Of a stretch of DNA of 64,000 nt, positions 43,851 through 52,303 are shown piece by piece. This DNA comes from Stygiobacter sp. Its GTDB lineage: Bacteria; Pseudomonadota; Alphaproteobacteria; Rhodospirillales; Magnetospirillaceae. The notes below the pieces were generated by a model. That model saw only the letters and a program-made list of their open reading frames with translations. It was not told where the DNA came from and ran no database searches. Positions within the stretch are counted from its first letter, which is position 1; each line of letters begins with the position of its first letter. Both the position numbers and the translations under genes were made by a program. The stretch lies in the NCBI GenBank assembly GCA_006218045.1, contig VBWB01000004.1, forward strand, positions 62,001 to 126,000, in the 5' to 3' direction.

Positions 43851-43916
43851 TTTTGTTTTGGGCGTTTTTGTTTTTGCTTACCAACGGACCCGCCCTTGGC
43901 GAGGCCGTGCCGACCG

Positions 43917-43956
43917 CTTGACCATGATGCGTAAAATCATACGCATCATGGTCAAG
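43917..43956. repeat. 17-bp perfect inverted repeat (palindromic copy 1)
   Basis: CTTGACCATGATGCGTA (43917-43933) pairs exactly with 43940-43956 around the loop AAATCA. Its centre, ATGCGTAAAATCATACGCAT (43927-43946), occurs again inverted at 44029-44048 with one mismatch. There is no T-run. It lies between the IS and dedA. Confidence 0.9.
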
Positions 43957-44027
43957 GTTTCATAAGCCCCTCGCCGGGCGCAATCCTTTGGATTGCTTGG
44001 CCGCTCGCTCAATGCTTGCCAGAGCCG

Positions 44028-44049
44028 CATGCGTATGATTTAACGCATG
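44028..44049. repeat. Palindromic copy 2, inverted, at the dedA 3' end
   Basis: CATGCGT (44028-44034) and ACGCATG (44043-44049) form a stem around ATGATTTA. Reverse-complemented, the central 20 bp match copy 1 at 19 of 20 positions. It ends 8 bp before the dedA stop codon on the minus strand. Confidence 0.85.
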
Positions 44050-44057
44050 AGGCTCCA

Positions 44058-44795
44058 TCAGTCCAATCGCTGCGGCACGTCGCAAACGCCCTCGGCCGCT
44101 TCCTTGGCCTCGATGGCCTTCATCCGCCGCTTCTGCCCCAGATAGCCGTAAACGGCCACGGCGGCGATGATGAGCACGAAGCCACCCAGGATCTTCCATT
44201 TGTGGTCGCCCAGCCAGTCTTCCAGCACGCGGCCGAGGAAATAGCCGCCCCAGGCGAAGCTGTGGGCCCAGATCAGGGCGGCGATGGCGTTGAGCGCGAC
44301 ATAACGCAGCCGCGGCACCCCGGCGATGCCGATGACGAAGGGGGCGATATTGCGGATGCCGTAGATGAAGCGGAACGACAGGATGAACAAGGTCGGGTGG
44401 GTTTTCACCAGTTCAAAAGCCCAGTCGATCTTGCTGCCCATGGTCGGCCAGCGGTTCAACAGCGGCGTGCCGTAGCGGCGACCGATGTAATAATAAAGCT
44501 GGTCGCCGGCGAAGCTGCCGCAAAAGGCGGCCAGGGCGATCAGCTCGACGTTGATGTTGTAGCGGCCCTCCGAGGCGATGATGCCGGCGATCAGCACCAC
44601 GGTTTCGCCTTCGACGAAGGTCCAGATCAGGATGGCCGGATACAGCAGGTAGCTGTAATCGGTGAGGATCAGGTCCAGGATTTCGCTGGGCGAACCGATG
44701 CGACCCAGCATCACCCCCAGGGCGGCAATCCCCCCCACCAAGATCAAGGCACCAAGGGCGAGCAAAACACGGCGGGTGTTAGACGACATCGGCAA
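44058..44795 (-). CDS. DedA family membrane protein
   Basis: 245 aa with several hydrophobic segments and the family signature FVEGETVVLIAGIIAS followed by FCGSFAGDQLYYYIGRRYG, and RFIYGIRNIAPFVIGIAGV. DedA proteins are undecaprenyl phosphate or phospholipid translocases and are needed for membrane homeostasis; the exact substrate here is not known. The C-terminal tail RRMKAIEAKEAAEG is basic and charged. It appears to be a single-gene unit, reading toward the IS and paired palindromes. Confidence 0.9.
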   Translation of the reverse strand: MPMSSNTRRVLLALGALILVGGIAALGVMLGRIGSPSEILDLILTDYSYLLYPAILIWTFVEGETVVLIAGIIASEGRYNINVELIALAAFCGSFAGDQLYYYIGRRYGTPLLNRWPTMGSKIDWAFELVKTHPTLFILSFRFIYGIRNIAPFVIGIAGVPRLRYVALNAIAALIWAHSFAWGGYFLGRVLEDWLGDHKWKILGGFVLIIAAVAVYGYLGQKRRMKAIEAKEAAEGVCDVPQRLD

Positions 44796-44896
44796 GCATC
44801 ATCCTTGGGTATGTGAACCTATACATCCGGCATGGCGGGGCCCGCGTCAATGGACAACTGGGGCGTCAGTCCAATTGTAACGGAGCCCGGACCGTC

Positions 44897-45331
44897 TCAG
44901 CGAATGATCTCGGTCAAAGCTTCCTTCTTTTCAATCTCTTTAACGAAATGAACCAGTTCATAATCCAACGCGTCGCGGATCGACAGCATGCCCACCGGCT
45001 TGCCGCCCTGGACCACCGGCATATGGCGGAAGCCGTTATCATGCATGATGTGCAGCGCATGCAGCAGCGGACGGTCGGGGGCGATGGTCGACAACTTGCC
45101 GGTCATCACTTGGTCAAGGGTGGTGTTGTCGGGATCACGGCCCTCGGCCAGAACCCGGAACAGGCCGTCGCGCTCGGTGAAGATGCCCGTCAGCTTGCCG
45201 TCATCGACGATGACGATGGCGCCGATGCGGCGCTTGGCCATTTCTTGCGCCGCTTCGCGCACGGTGGCGGTATGGGGCAGGGCGACGATGGATTGGTTTT
45301 TGATGACGTCCTTGATCAGGCGCGACGACAT
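44897..45331 (-). CDS. CBS-domain protein
   Basis: 144 aa with a tandem CBS pair (Bateman module). The first CBS spans about 10-65 (SIVALPHTATVREAAQEMAK, GAIVIVDDGKLTGIFTERDG) and the second about 75-130 (HIMHDNGFRHMPVVQGGKPVGMLSIRD). Such stand-alone proteins bind adenosyl nucleotides and regulate partner enzymes or channels. ATG 45331 has a modest ribosome binding site; the open frame before it is not family-like. The C-terminal helix VKEIEKKEALTE is charged. No partner is encoded beside it. Confidence 0.9.
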   Translation of the reverse strand: MSSRLIKDVIKNQSIVALPHTATVREAAQEMAKRRIGAIVIVDDGKLTGIFTERDGLFRVLAEGRDPDNTTLDQVMTGKLSTIAPDRPLLHALHIMHDNGFRHMPVVQGGKPVGMLSIRDALDYELVHFVKEIEKKEALTEIIR

Positions 45332-45530
45332 GGTAACAACTCTCCCATTATGCTTTTTGTGCGGACCGTCATTGCGATGCGGTCCGTGCCACAATCCAGT
45401 ATCGGGCGGGGAGGCGTCAATCAGGAATTATGACCAGGGCCGTCCCGGACAGCGGCGGCGATTGGTGCTGGAAGTGACGTCGGGAAAACAGTCCGATGCA
45501 ATCAGGAGCCGTCGGAAAGGATAGGGTGTC

Positions 45531-46340
45531 ATGCGGTGTCTCCAACACATTGGGATGATCTTGCTGCTGTTGCTCGGTCTGCCCGGGGCCGCCTTGGCGG
45601 AAGAGGGGGCGAGCGAACGCATCACCTACCGCGATCGGGGCGGGCAGGTGGATCTGGTCGGCGAACTGACTTTCCCGGCGGGGGAGACGGGGCGTCCACC
45701 GGTGATGATCGTCGTCCATGGCAGCAGCGGCTTGAGCCAGCGTGAGGCGGAATGGGCTGCGTTTCTGCGCCAACGGGGGATCGCCACCTTCGTCGTCGAT
45801 TATTTCGGTCCAAGGGGGGTGACCGCCCGCTCGCCCGTGCAACCGACGCCGGTCACCGACATCTTTCAAGCGATGCTCCTTCTTGCCGGCGATGCCCGGA
45901 TCGATTCCAACCGCATCGGACTCATCGGCTTTTCTCGCGGGGCCTCCATGGCGTTGGCCGCCGCCAATGATGGGGGGCGTTCCACCGGAGGCGTCAAGGC
46001 CGCCCTTGCCGTCGCCTTGTATCCAGGGTGCCGGCGCGCCGTGATCGATGCGGATTCCACTCTGCCGCCGGTGCTGATTCTGATCGGCAGCGAAGATTCC
46101 TACTCGACGGTGGCCGAATGCCAATGGGTTGCCGGGACGGCGGTGGGGACGGGCAGGACGGTCGAATTGAAGATCTATGAAGGCGCTACCCATGCCTGGG
46201 ACGGCGGCAAGGACGCAACCTTCTTTCACGAAGCGGCGGCCAAGACGGTCGTCGTCCGTGCTTCGGCGGAGTTCACCGCCCGCGCGCGGGCCGACGTCCA
46301 GGACTTCCTCGCCCGCCATGGCATGCTGCCGGCGCGTTAG
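45531..46340 (+). CDS. Exported dienelactone hydrolase-like alpha/beta hydrolase
   Basis: 269 aa with a signal peptide of about 22 residues (ending ALAEE). The alpha/beta-hydrolase fold is visible: VVHGSSGLSQREAEWA (oxyanion turn), the nucleophile elbow LIGFSRGASMALAAA, and THAWDGG with the catalytic His near residue 217. The nucleophile is Ser, rather than the Cys of classical dienelactone hydrolases. The presence of a leader places it in the periplasm. Substrate is unknown; no aromatic genes adjoin it. A ribosome binding site AAAGGATAGGG lies before the ATG. Confidence 0.82.
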   Translation: MRCLQHIGMILLLLLGLPGAALAEEGASERITYRDRGGQVDLVGELTFPAGETGRPPVMIVVHGSSGLSQREAEWAAFLRQRGIATFVVDYFGPRGVTARSPVQPTPVTDIFQAMLLLAGDARIDSNRIGLIGFSRGASMALAAANDGGRSTGGVKAALAVALYPGCRRAVIDADSTLPPVLILIGSEDSYSTVAECQWVAGTAVGTGRTVELKIYEGATHAWDGGKDATFFHEAAAKTVVVRASAEFTARARADVQDFLARHGMLPAR

Positions 46341-46380
46341 TGCGGATTTCGATCTGATCGGGTCAGGCTGAAATCCGCAC
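46340..46380 (+). terminator. Stem-loop after the hydrolase gene
   Basis: GTGCGGATTTC (46340-46350) pairs perfectly with GAAATCCGCAC (46370-46380), starting at the stop codon of the hydrolase gene. The loop is 19 bases long and there is no T-run, so it may stabilise or end the transcript by other means. Confidence 0.5.
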
Positions 46381-46454
46381 CAAGCCCGCGCGGCGCCTGA
46401 GTGGGGCCGAAACGCATCAAGGAGGGCGCCGCCCCTTGGGATTTACCATAACCC

Positions 46455-46862
46455 TCAGGGCTGACCGGTAAACAGCGGCTTGTACTTCATGTCCTCGACC
46501 AGGATGTGATCCATCAGCCAGGTCTTCAGGAACTTGGCCATGTCCTCGGTCAGGGCATCGGGGGTGTTGCCGGCCAGATGGCGGGTGCGGAAGGCCAAAA
46601 CCATTTCGCGCAGGCGTTCGTGCTGGGCGTGGTGGGCGGCCAGGTCGGCATAATCGCGGGCGGCCAGCTTGCTTTCCTCGCGGTTGAAATGGCCGTCGGT
46701 GTAGTCCAGCAACTCATCGAACAATTGATCCAGCTCGACCTTGGACGGGTCGATCTGCCACGAATCATAGATGCGGTTGAGGATTTCGATCAGCCGCCGG
46801 TGGTCGGCGTCCAAGGCGGTGGTTCCGACGCTGAACGACTTATCCCACTGAATGAAGGCCAT
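46455..46862 (-). CDS. Bacteriohemerythrin
   Basis: 135 aa, a single hemerythrin domain that binds O2 at a non-heme di-iron centre. Ligands are visible in order: His in DADHRRLIEI, His and Glu in YTDGHFNREESKL, His-x3-His in HHAQHERL, and His-x4-Asp in MDHILVEDMKYKPLF. The start MAFIQWDKSFSVGTTALDADH is the canonical opening. In Magnetospirillum and similar micro-aerophiles many such genes exist, which suits oxygen storage or sensing. Monocistronic as seen here. All ligands appear intact. Confidence 0.95.
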   Translation of the reverse strand: MAFIQWDKSFSVGTTALDADHRRLIEILNRIYDSWQIDPSKVELDQLFDELLDYTDGHFNREESKLAARDYADLAAHHAQHERLREMVLAFRTRHLAGNTPDALTEDMAKFLKTWLMDHILVEDMKYKPLFTGQP

Positions 46863-46976
46863 GACGGGGCGACACTTTCAAATCGAGCTAACCTGCGCCT
46901 TCCGAAATAGCCAATTCGCTTCGCCAATGCAATGTCGCCCGGCGATATCGTGGGATGCGCCGGGGGCATGACTGAT

Positions 46977-47273
46977 TCACTTGCCGTCTTGGCTTTCGCG
47001 CAGCAGGCGTAGCAGCGGGTTGGCCTCGGCCAATTGGCGCCAGGGCGCGGTCCAGGCTTCCATGGCCTGGCCCCACCATGCCATGGGGGCGAAAAGCGGT
47101 GACATCTGCCCCAGGCCACCGGTCAGGCCGCCGATCAGCGGCAGGGCCGATTGGAAGTCGGGGGTGGCGCGCAGATTGATGGTCATGATTTCGGCGCCGC
47201 CATCGGGGTCGCTATGATGGCGGATTTCCACACTCATATTGGGCAAGGTGCCGGTGATGGTGGTTTCGTCCAT
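46977..47273 (-). CDS. Small hypothetical protein
   Basis: 98 aa. The N-terminal half looks like a small beta-rich domain (TTITGTLPNMSVEIRHHSDP, AEIMTINLRATPDF) and the C-terminal half is aromatic and apolar (LFAPMAWWGQAMEAWTAPW), followed by a polar tail. No signal peptide or family is recognised. The start follows GAGGTCACC. Codon use resembles that of the neighbouring genes, which supports it as real. The Trp-rich segment might pack against a membrane or a lipid, or a phasin-like partner; this is only a guess. Confidence 0.55.
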   Translation of the reverse strand: MDETTITGTLPNMSVEIRHHSDPDGGAEIMTINLRATPDFQSALPLIGGLTGGLGQMSPLFAPMAWWGQAMEAWTAPWRQLAEANPLLRLLRESQDGK

Positions 47274-47511
47274 GGTGACCTCGTTACTCGTGAAAAAGTC
47301 CCTCGGCTTTGCCTCGGTGTACTTTTCCCCGATTTGGATGGGGAAAACCCGTGCTCAAGCAAGCTTTCCGCGCGGGTTTCAGTCTTTCTCCCGCCTTTGC
47401 CCGGCAAAGGCGGTAAAAATGTAAAAGCGAAAAATAGGCGCAAGGCGCCGCCCCAAGCCTATTTTTCTCCGCTTCAATCAAGGTGCCATGAAGAACGGCT
47501 ACGGTTCCATT
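47274..47511. other. Intergenic stretch with several inverted repeats
   Basis: No supported gene. Hairpins are CCGCCTTTGCC-C-GGCAAAGGCGG (47391-47413), and AAAAATAGGC / GCCTATTTTT (47430-47439 and 47457-47466). A part of this second element (GCGCAAGGCG... CCCCAAGCCTATTTT) recurs at about 56421-56450 after the AraC gene. It looks like remnants of a dispersed repeat. The base composition is lower in GC than the genes around it. Confidence 0.55.
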
Positions 47512-47542
47512 AAAAAACCCGCCCCGAACGAATCGGGGCGGG
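47512..47542 (-). terminator. Terminator of the Csp-like gene
   Basis: On the minus strand, CCCGCCCCGA / TCGGGGCGGG with a five-base loop is followed by a run of six T (47512-47517). It begins 8 bases after the stop codon. Confidence 0.9.
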
Positions 47543-47549
47543 GTATCGG

Positions 47550-47876
47550 TTACAGCACTTTGCGGCACTGGGTTGCCGCCCGTCGACAGGATTCGGCACA
47601 TTCCTTCATGCGCAGATCGCCCGAGGCCAGCTTTTCGCAGGCATCGGCGCATTTGTCGGCGATTTCCGCCGTCACCCGCAGCACCGAGGTATATTGACGC
47701 GACGAGCGCAACAGGAAGTCAGCGGCGGTTTCGGTGATGTCGGCGGTATCGAGCAGCAATTGCACCAATTCCCAATCGGCCAGATCGCCGCCTTGCTGCA
47801 TGCCGTGGATGGCCGCCTCGGTGGCGGCACGGTGCGCAAGGTCGCAGGCATTGATGCAATCCTTCATCATCGGCAT
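47550..47876 (-). CDS. Csp-like four-helix cysteine protein (DUF326)
   Basis: 108 aa, helical, no signal peptide. Cysteines occur as CxxxC pairs along helices: CINAC near residue 7, CADAC near residue 76, CAESC near 94 and a last Cys in TQCRKVL. The pattern fits the DUF326 four-helix bundle that binds Cu(I) in copper storage proteins, though fewer cysteines than in the best-studied Csp1/Csp3 are present, so capacity should be low. ATG 47876 has AGGGAGGG about 8 bases upstream. It is cytosolic and monocistronic with its own terminator. Copper binding is inference. Confidence 0.75.
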   Translation of the reverse strand: MPMMKDCINACDLAHRAATEAAIHGMQQGGDLADWELVQLLLDTADITETAADFLLRSSRQYTSVLRVTAEIADKCADACEKLASGDLRMKECAESCRRAATQCRKVL

Positions 47877-47950
47877 CGGTTCAACCCTCCCTGTGGTGTC
47901 TCCTCTGGGTTGAAAGCCTGATCCCAAACCACGGCATCGTCAATGCGAAA

Positions 47951-47974
47951 GGCCCGGCGCTTGCGCGCCGGGCC
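47951..47974 (-). terminator. Terminator of livK
   Basis: GGCCCGGCGC (47951-47960) pairs with GCGCCGGGCC (47965-47974). On the minus strand it is followed by TTTCGC, a weak T-run. It lies 27 bases after the livK stop. Confidence 0.75.
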
Positions 47975-48000
47975 TGCCGTCAAAGCCTTGGGTAGGCTTG

Positions 48001-49098
48001 TCAATCGGCGTAAACGTACTTACCGTTCTTCCACACGTACATGACATAATTGGGGCCGACCACGTCGCCCTTGGCGTCGAAGCCGATCGTGCCGATGACG
48101 GTATCGAACTTGTTGGCCTTGAGCGCGGCGCTCACCTTCTTGCCGTCCAGGCTGCCGGCCTTTTCGGCGGCCATGGCCCAGGCCTGGATGGCGCCGAACG
48201 AGTACAGGGTATAGGTCTCGGGCTCGTACTTCTTATCGCGATAGTACTTCACCAGGGCAGCGTTTTGCGGCAACAGGCGCGGATCGGGGCTGAAGGTGAC
48301 CAAGGTGCCTTCGCCGGCGGCACCGGTGATGGCCCAGAATTCTTCCACCAGCAAGGCGTCGCCGCCGACCAGGGTGGTCTTCAGGCCCTGGTCGCGCATC
48401 TGCCGCACGATCAGGCCGCCTTCGGTCTTGTAGCCGCCCAGGAAGACGACATCGGCGCCCGCCGCCTTCAGCTTGGTGACCAGGGCGGAATAGTCCTTTT
48501 CACCGGCGGTGATGGCTTCGTAGAACACTTCCTGTACGCCGGCGGCGTTCAGCGCCTTCTTGAACTCGTCGGCCAGGCCCTTGCCGTAAGCCGACTTGTC
48601 CTGAAGGATGGCGACCTTCTTGCCGGCGAACTTCTTGGCGACGTAATGAGCCGCGGTCGGCCCTTGCTGGTCGTCACGACCGCAAACGCGGAAGACGTTG
48701 CCCAGGCCGCGTTCGGTATAGGTGGGATTGGTCGAGCCGGGGGAAATCTGCGGAATGCCGTTTTCCTGATAGACTTCCGAGGCCGGGATGGACGAGCCCG
48801 AGCAGAAATGGCCGATCACCGCCGCCACTTTCTTCGACGACAGGTCCTCGGCGACCGAGCGGGCCTGCTTGGGGTCGCAAGCATCGTCGCCGACGACGAT
48901 CTTGACCTGCTGACCCAGGACGCCACCCTTGGCGTTGAGGTCGGCGACGGCCTTGTCGGCGCCTTGCTTGAACTGTTCACCGAACTGGGCTTCCGGCCCG
49001 GTCATCGGGCCGGCCAGGCCCAGCAGGATGTCGGCATGGGCCACGCCGGCGATGGCGGCGATGGTGGTGGCTAAGGCCAAAGTCTTGAAAGTCCTCAT
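48001..49098 (-). CDS. livK: Branched-chain amino acid ABC transporter, periplasmic binding protein
   Basis: 365 aa. The signal peptide (residues 1-22, ending VAHA) is followed by a type I periplasmic-binding fold typical of LivJ/LivK: LGLAGPMTGPEAQFGEQFKQG, VVGDDACDPKQARSVAEDL, VIGHFCSGSSIPASEVYQE and DVVFLGGYKTEGGLIVRQMR. The binding pocket (FCSGSS and the Tyr/Glu partners) appears complete for Leu/Ile/Val-like ligands. It is 3' in the unit, after the small membrane gene, so it could also be transcribed separately from a promoter in the 67-bp gap. Confidence 0.92.
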   Translation of the reverse strand: MRTFKTLALATTIAAIAGVAHADILLGLAGPMTGPEAQFGEQFKQGADKAVADLNAKGGVLGQQVKIVVGDDACDPKQARSVAEDLSSKKVAAVIGHFCSGSSIPASEVYQENGIPQISPGSTNPTYTERGLGNVFRVCGRDDQQGPTAAHYVAKKFAGKKVAILQDKSAYGKGLADEFKKALNAAGVQEVFYEAITAGEKDYSALVTKLKAAGADVVFLGGYKTEGGLIVRQMRDQGLKTTLVGGDALLVEEFWAITGAAGEGTLVTFSPDPRLLPQNAALVKYYRDKKYEPETYTLYSFGAIQAWAMAAEKAGSLDGKKVSAALKANKFDTVIGTIGFDAKGDVVGPNYVMYVWKNGKYVYAD

Positions 49099-49164
49099 CT
49101 CCCGTAACCCTCCGTCTGGTTGATGACAAAAACACTAACACCGGGCCCGGGGAATGACACCCAT

Positions 49165-49506
49165 CTATAGGTGATGGAGCAGTCTTTCCCGCCAGCCGAA
49201 CAGGCCGACCCGCTCATAAAGCCAGGGATATTGCAGACACATGCGCCGCGCCCGGGTGGCACGCCACGCCCCGGCGCCGATGGCGGCCAGCACCAGCGTG
49301 TCCAGCCCATAGCCGGCCAGGCTGAGCAACGGTCCGCCGAACAGGGCGAACACCAAAAAGCGGTCGGCGGCGCCCAACAGCAGGGCATAGACCAATACCT
49401 GCCATAGCGGGCGCCAAGTGTTGGCGATGGAATGGCCGGTCATGAAGGCGCAGCCGCCCATGAAGCCGATGGTGATTCCGATGAAGACGGGGATGGAATG
49501 GATCAT
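49165..49506 (-). CDS. Small membrane protein of the liv operon
   Basis: 113 aa with about three hydrophobic segments (IPVFIGITIGFMGGCAFMTGH; LVYALLLGAADRFLVFALFGG; GYGLDTLVLAAIGAGAW), followed by a basic C-terminus ending WRERLLHHL. The start overlaps the livF stop (ATGA), so it is translated within the liv transcript. I recall small proteins of this type (DUF6867) in liv operons of Rhodospirillales and Rhizobiales. The role is unknown; it could regulate or stabilise LivHM, which is inference. Confidence 0.78.
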   Translation of the reverse strand: MIHSIPVFIGITIGFMGGCAFMTGHSIANTWRPLWQVLVYALLLGAADRFLVFALFGGPLLSLAGYGLDTLVLAAIGAGAWRATRARRMCLQYPWLYERVGLFGWRERLLHHL

Positions 49507-50225
49507 GCCGTGGCTCCGTGTCCGCCTTCCAGGTAATGGGCGCGGATTTCCGGATTGGCCAGCAACTCGGCCCCGCTGCCGGCCAGGGTGACCCGACCGT
49601 TGACCAGAACATAGCCGCGATGGGCCAGTTTCAGCGCGTGATGGGCGTTTTGCTCGACCAGGAACACCGTCATGCCCTGGTCCCGGTTGATCTGGCGGAT
49701 CAGGTCGAAGATGTGGCGGACCACCAGCGGCGCCAGACCCAGCGACGGCTCGTCCAGCAACAATACGCGCGGGCGGCTCATCAGGGCGCGACCGATGGCC
49801 AGCATCTGTTGTTCACCCCCCGATAACGTGCCGCCGCGCTGGTTCAGGCGTTCGCGCAGACGCGGAAACAAGTTCAGCACCTTGTCCAAATCCTCGGCGT
49901 AATGGGCGGGGTTGCCGGCCACCGCGCCCATTTGCAGGTTCTCCAGCACGCTCATGCGGCCGAAGATGCGCCGGCCCTCGGGGCTGTGGGCCAGACCCAG
50001 ACGGGCGATCCGGTGCATGGGCATCCGGGTGATGTCCTGGCCGTCCAGCAGCACCCGGCCCTTGGTCGCCCTGGGCGCCCCGCAGATGGTCATCAACAGC
50101 GTCGTCTTGCCGGCGCCGTTGGCACCGATCAGGGTGACGATCTCGCCTTGCCGGACCTCGACATCGATGCCGTGCAGGGCCTGGATGCGGCCATAACCGG
50201 AATGCAGGTTTTCCACCACCAGCAT
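49503..50225 (-). CDS. livF: Branched-chain amino acid ABC transporter ATPase LivF
   Basis: 240 aa. Walker A is GANGAGKTTLL near residue 36, the signature LSGGEQQMLAIGRALM near residue 135 and Walker B VLLLDEPSLGLAP. The LivF hallmark of ending on a short LEGGHGA-like tail (HYLEGGHGATA) is present. It powers import of Leu/Ile/Val from the periplasm together with LivG. It begins one base after the livG stop and overlaps the small membrane gene, consistent with a tightly coupled unit. Confidence 0.95.
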   Translation of the reverse strand: MLVVENLHSGYGRIQALHGIDVEVRQGEIVTLIGANGAGKTTLLMTICGAPRATKGRVLLDGQDITRMPMHRIARLGLAHSPEGRRIFGRMSVLENLQMGAVAGNPAHYAEDLDKVLNLFPRLRERLNQRGGTLSGGEQQMLAIGRALMSRPRVLLLDEPSLGLAPLVVRHIFDLIRQINRDQGMTVFLVEQNAHHALKLAHRGYVLVNGRVTLAGSGAELLANPEIRAHYLEGGHGATA

Positions 50226-50226
50226 G

Positions 50227-51032
<806 letters not shown>

Positions 51033-51036
<4 letters not shown>

Positions 51037-52301
51037 GCCGCCTTCTCCTTGCCCAGGCGGATGGTGGGGGCGCGGTGCGACAGCAGGCCGGACGGTTTCC
51101 ACAGCATGATCAGCACCATGGCACCGCCAAAGGCCAGCATGCGGTATTGCTGCAACTCGCGGAACCATTCCGGCAGGCCGACCAGCAACAGCGCCGCCAG
51201 CACCACGCCGATCTGACTGCCCATGCCGCCCAACACGACGATGGCCAGGATCACCGCCGATTCGATGAAGGTGAAGCTTTCCGGGCTGATGAAGCCCTGG
51301 CGGGTGGCGAAGAACGAGCCGGCGAAGCCGGCGAACATGGCCCCCGTGGCAAAGGCCGACAGCTTGATGGTGGTGGGGTTGAGCCCGAGCGAGCGGCAGG
51401 CGATCTCGTCCTCGCGCAGGGCCTCCCAGGCGCGGCCGATGGGCAGGCGGCGGATGCGCAGGGTGAACAGGTTGGTGAACAGGGCCAAGGCCAGGATGAT
51501 GAAGTACAGGAAGATCACCCGATGGTCGCCGGAAAATTCCAGGCCGAAATAATCGGCGAAGGTGGTCTTGCCGGCGGGCGCGTTGGCGGTGAAGGTCAGT
51601 CCGAACAGGGTCGGACGCGGAATGGCGCTGATGCCGGCGGGGCCGTTGGTGAAATCCTGCCAGTTCTGCAAGATGACGCGGACGATCTCGCCGAAGCCCA
51701 AGGTGACGATGGCCAGATAATCGCCCCTGAGGCGCAGCACCGGAAAACCCAGGGCGACGCCGAAACCGGCGGCGAACAGCCCGGCCAGCGGCAGGCATAG
51801 CCAGAACGACAGATCCAGCTTGGTCGCCAACAGCGCATAGGAATAGGCGCCGACGGCGTAAAAGGCGACAAAGCCCAGATCCAGCAGACCGGCGAGACCG
51901 ACGACGATGTTGAGGCCCCAGCCCAGCATGACGTAAATCAGCACCAAGGTGGCCTTGTCGACCAGGGAGCGGTCGGCAAAGGGCAGAAACGGCAGGACGA
52001 TGGCAAAGCCGGCCAGCCCCCAACCCAGGTAAAGTCGGGCCTTGGGGAAGCGTTCACCCCAATTGGGCAGGGCCAAAGCCGGCAGGCGACCGGGCAGGGC
52101 GTCACGCGACAGCGACAGCAGGAAACGCCCGATGCCGACCACCAGCGCCGCCCACAACACCCAGTCGAAGCGGAAGCCCAAGGTCAGCGCCTGGGAAGAA
52201 TCCACCAGCCGGAAACCCAGCATCGGCAAGGCCAGGGCGGCGGCGACCACGGCACCCAGCACGCCATCGCGCAAGGCGCGCGGAAGGTTGACGGCGGCCA
52301 T
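51033..52301 (-). CDS. livM: Branched-chain amino acid ABC transporter permease LivM
   Basis: 422 aa with about nine to ten hydrophobic segments. Family landmarks are GWGLNIVVGLAGLLDLGFVAFYAVGAYSYA near residue 130, LRLRGDYLAIVTLGFGEIVR, and GRAWEALREDEIACRSLGLN with the EAA-like loop that contacts the ATPase. The N-terminal 100 residues are an extra two-helix part found in long LivM versions. It starts 2 bases after livH and overlaps livG by 4. Inner membrane. Confidence 0.94.
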
Positions 52302-52303
52302 GC

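Noticed and set aside
43960-44199. A 79-residue minus-strand frame running from the IS side into dedA
   Set aside because: Arg-rich frame-shifted reading of the dedA 3' end and flanking DNA; no start signal.
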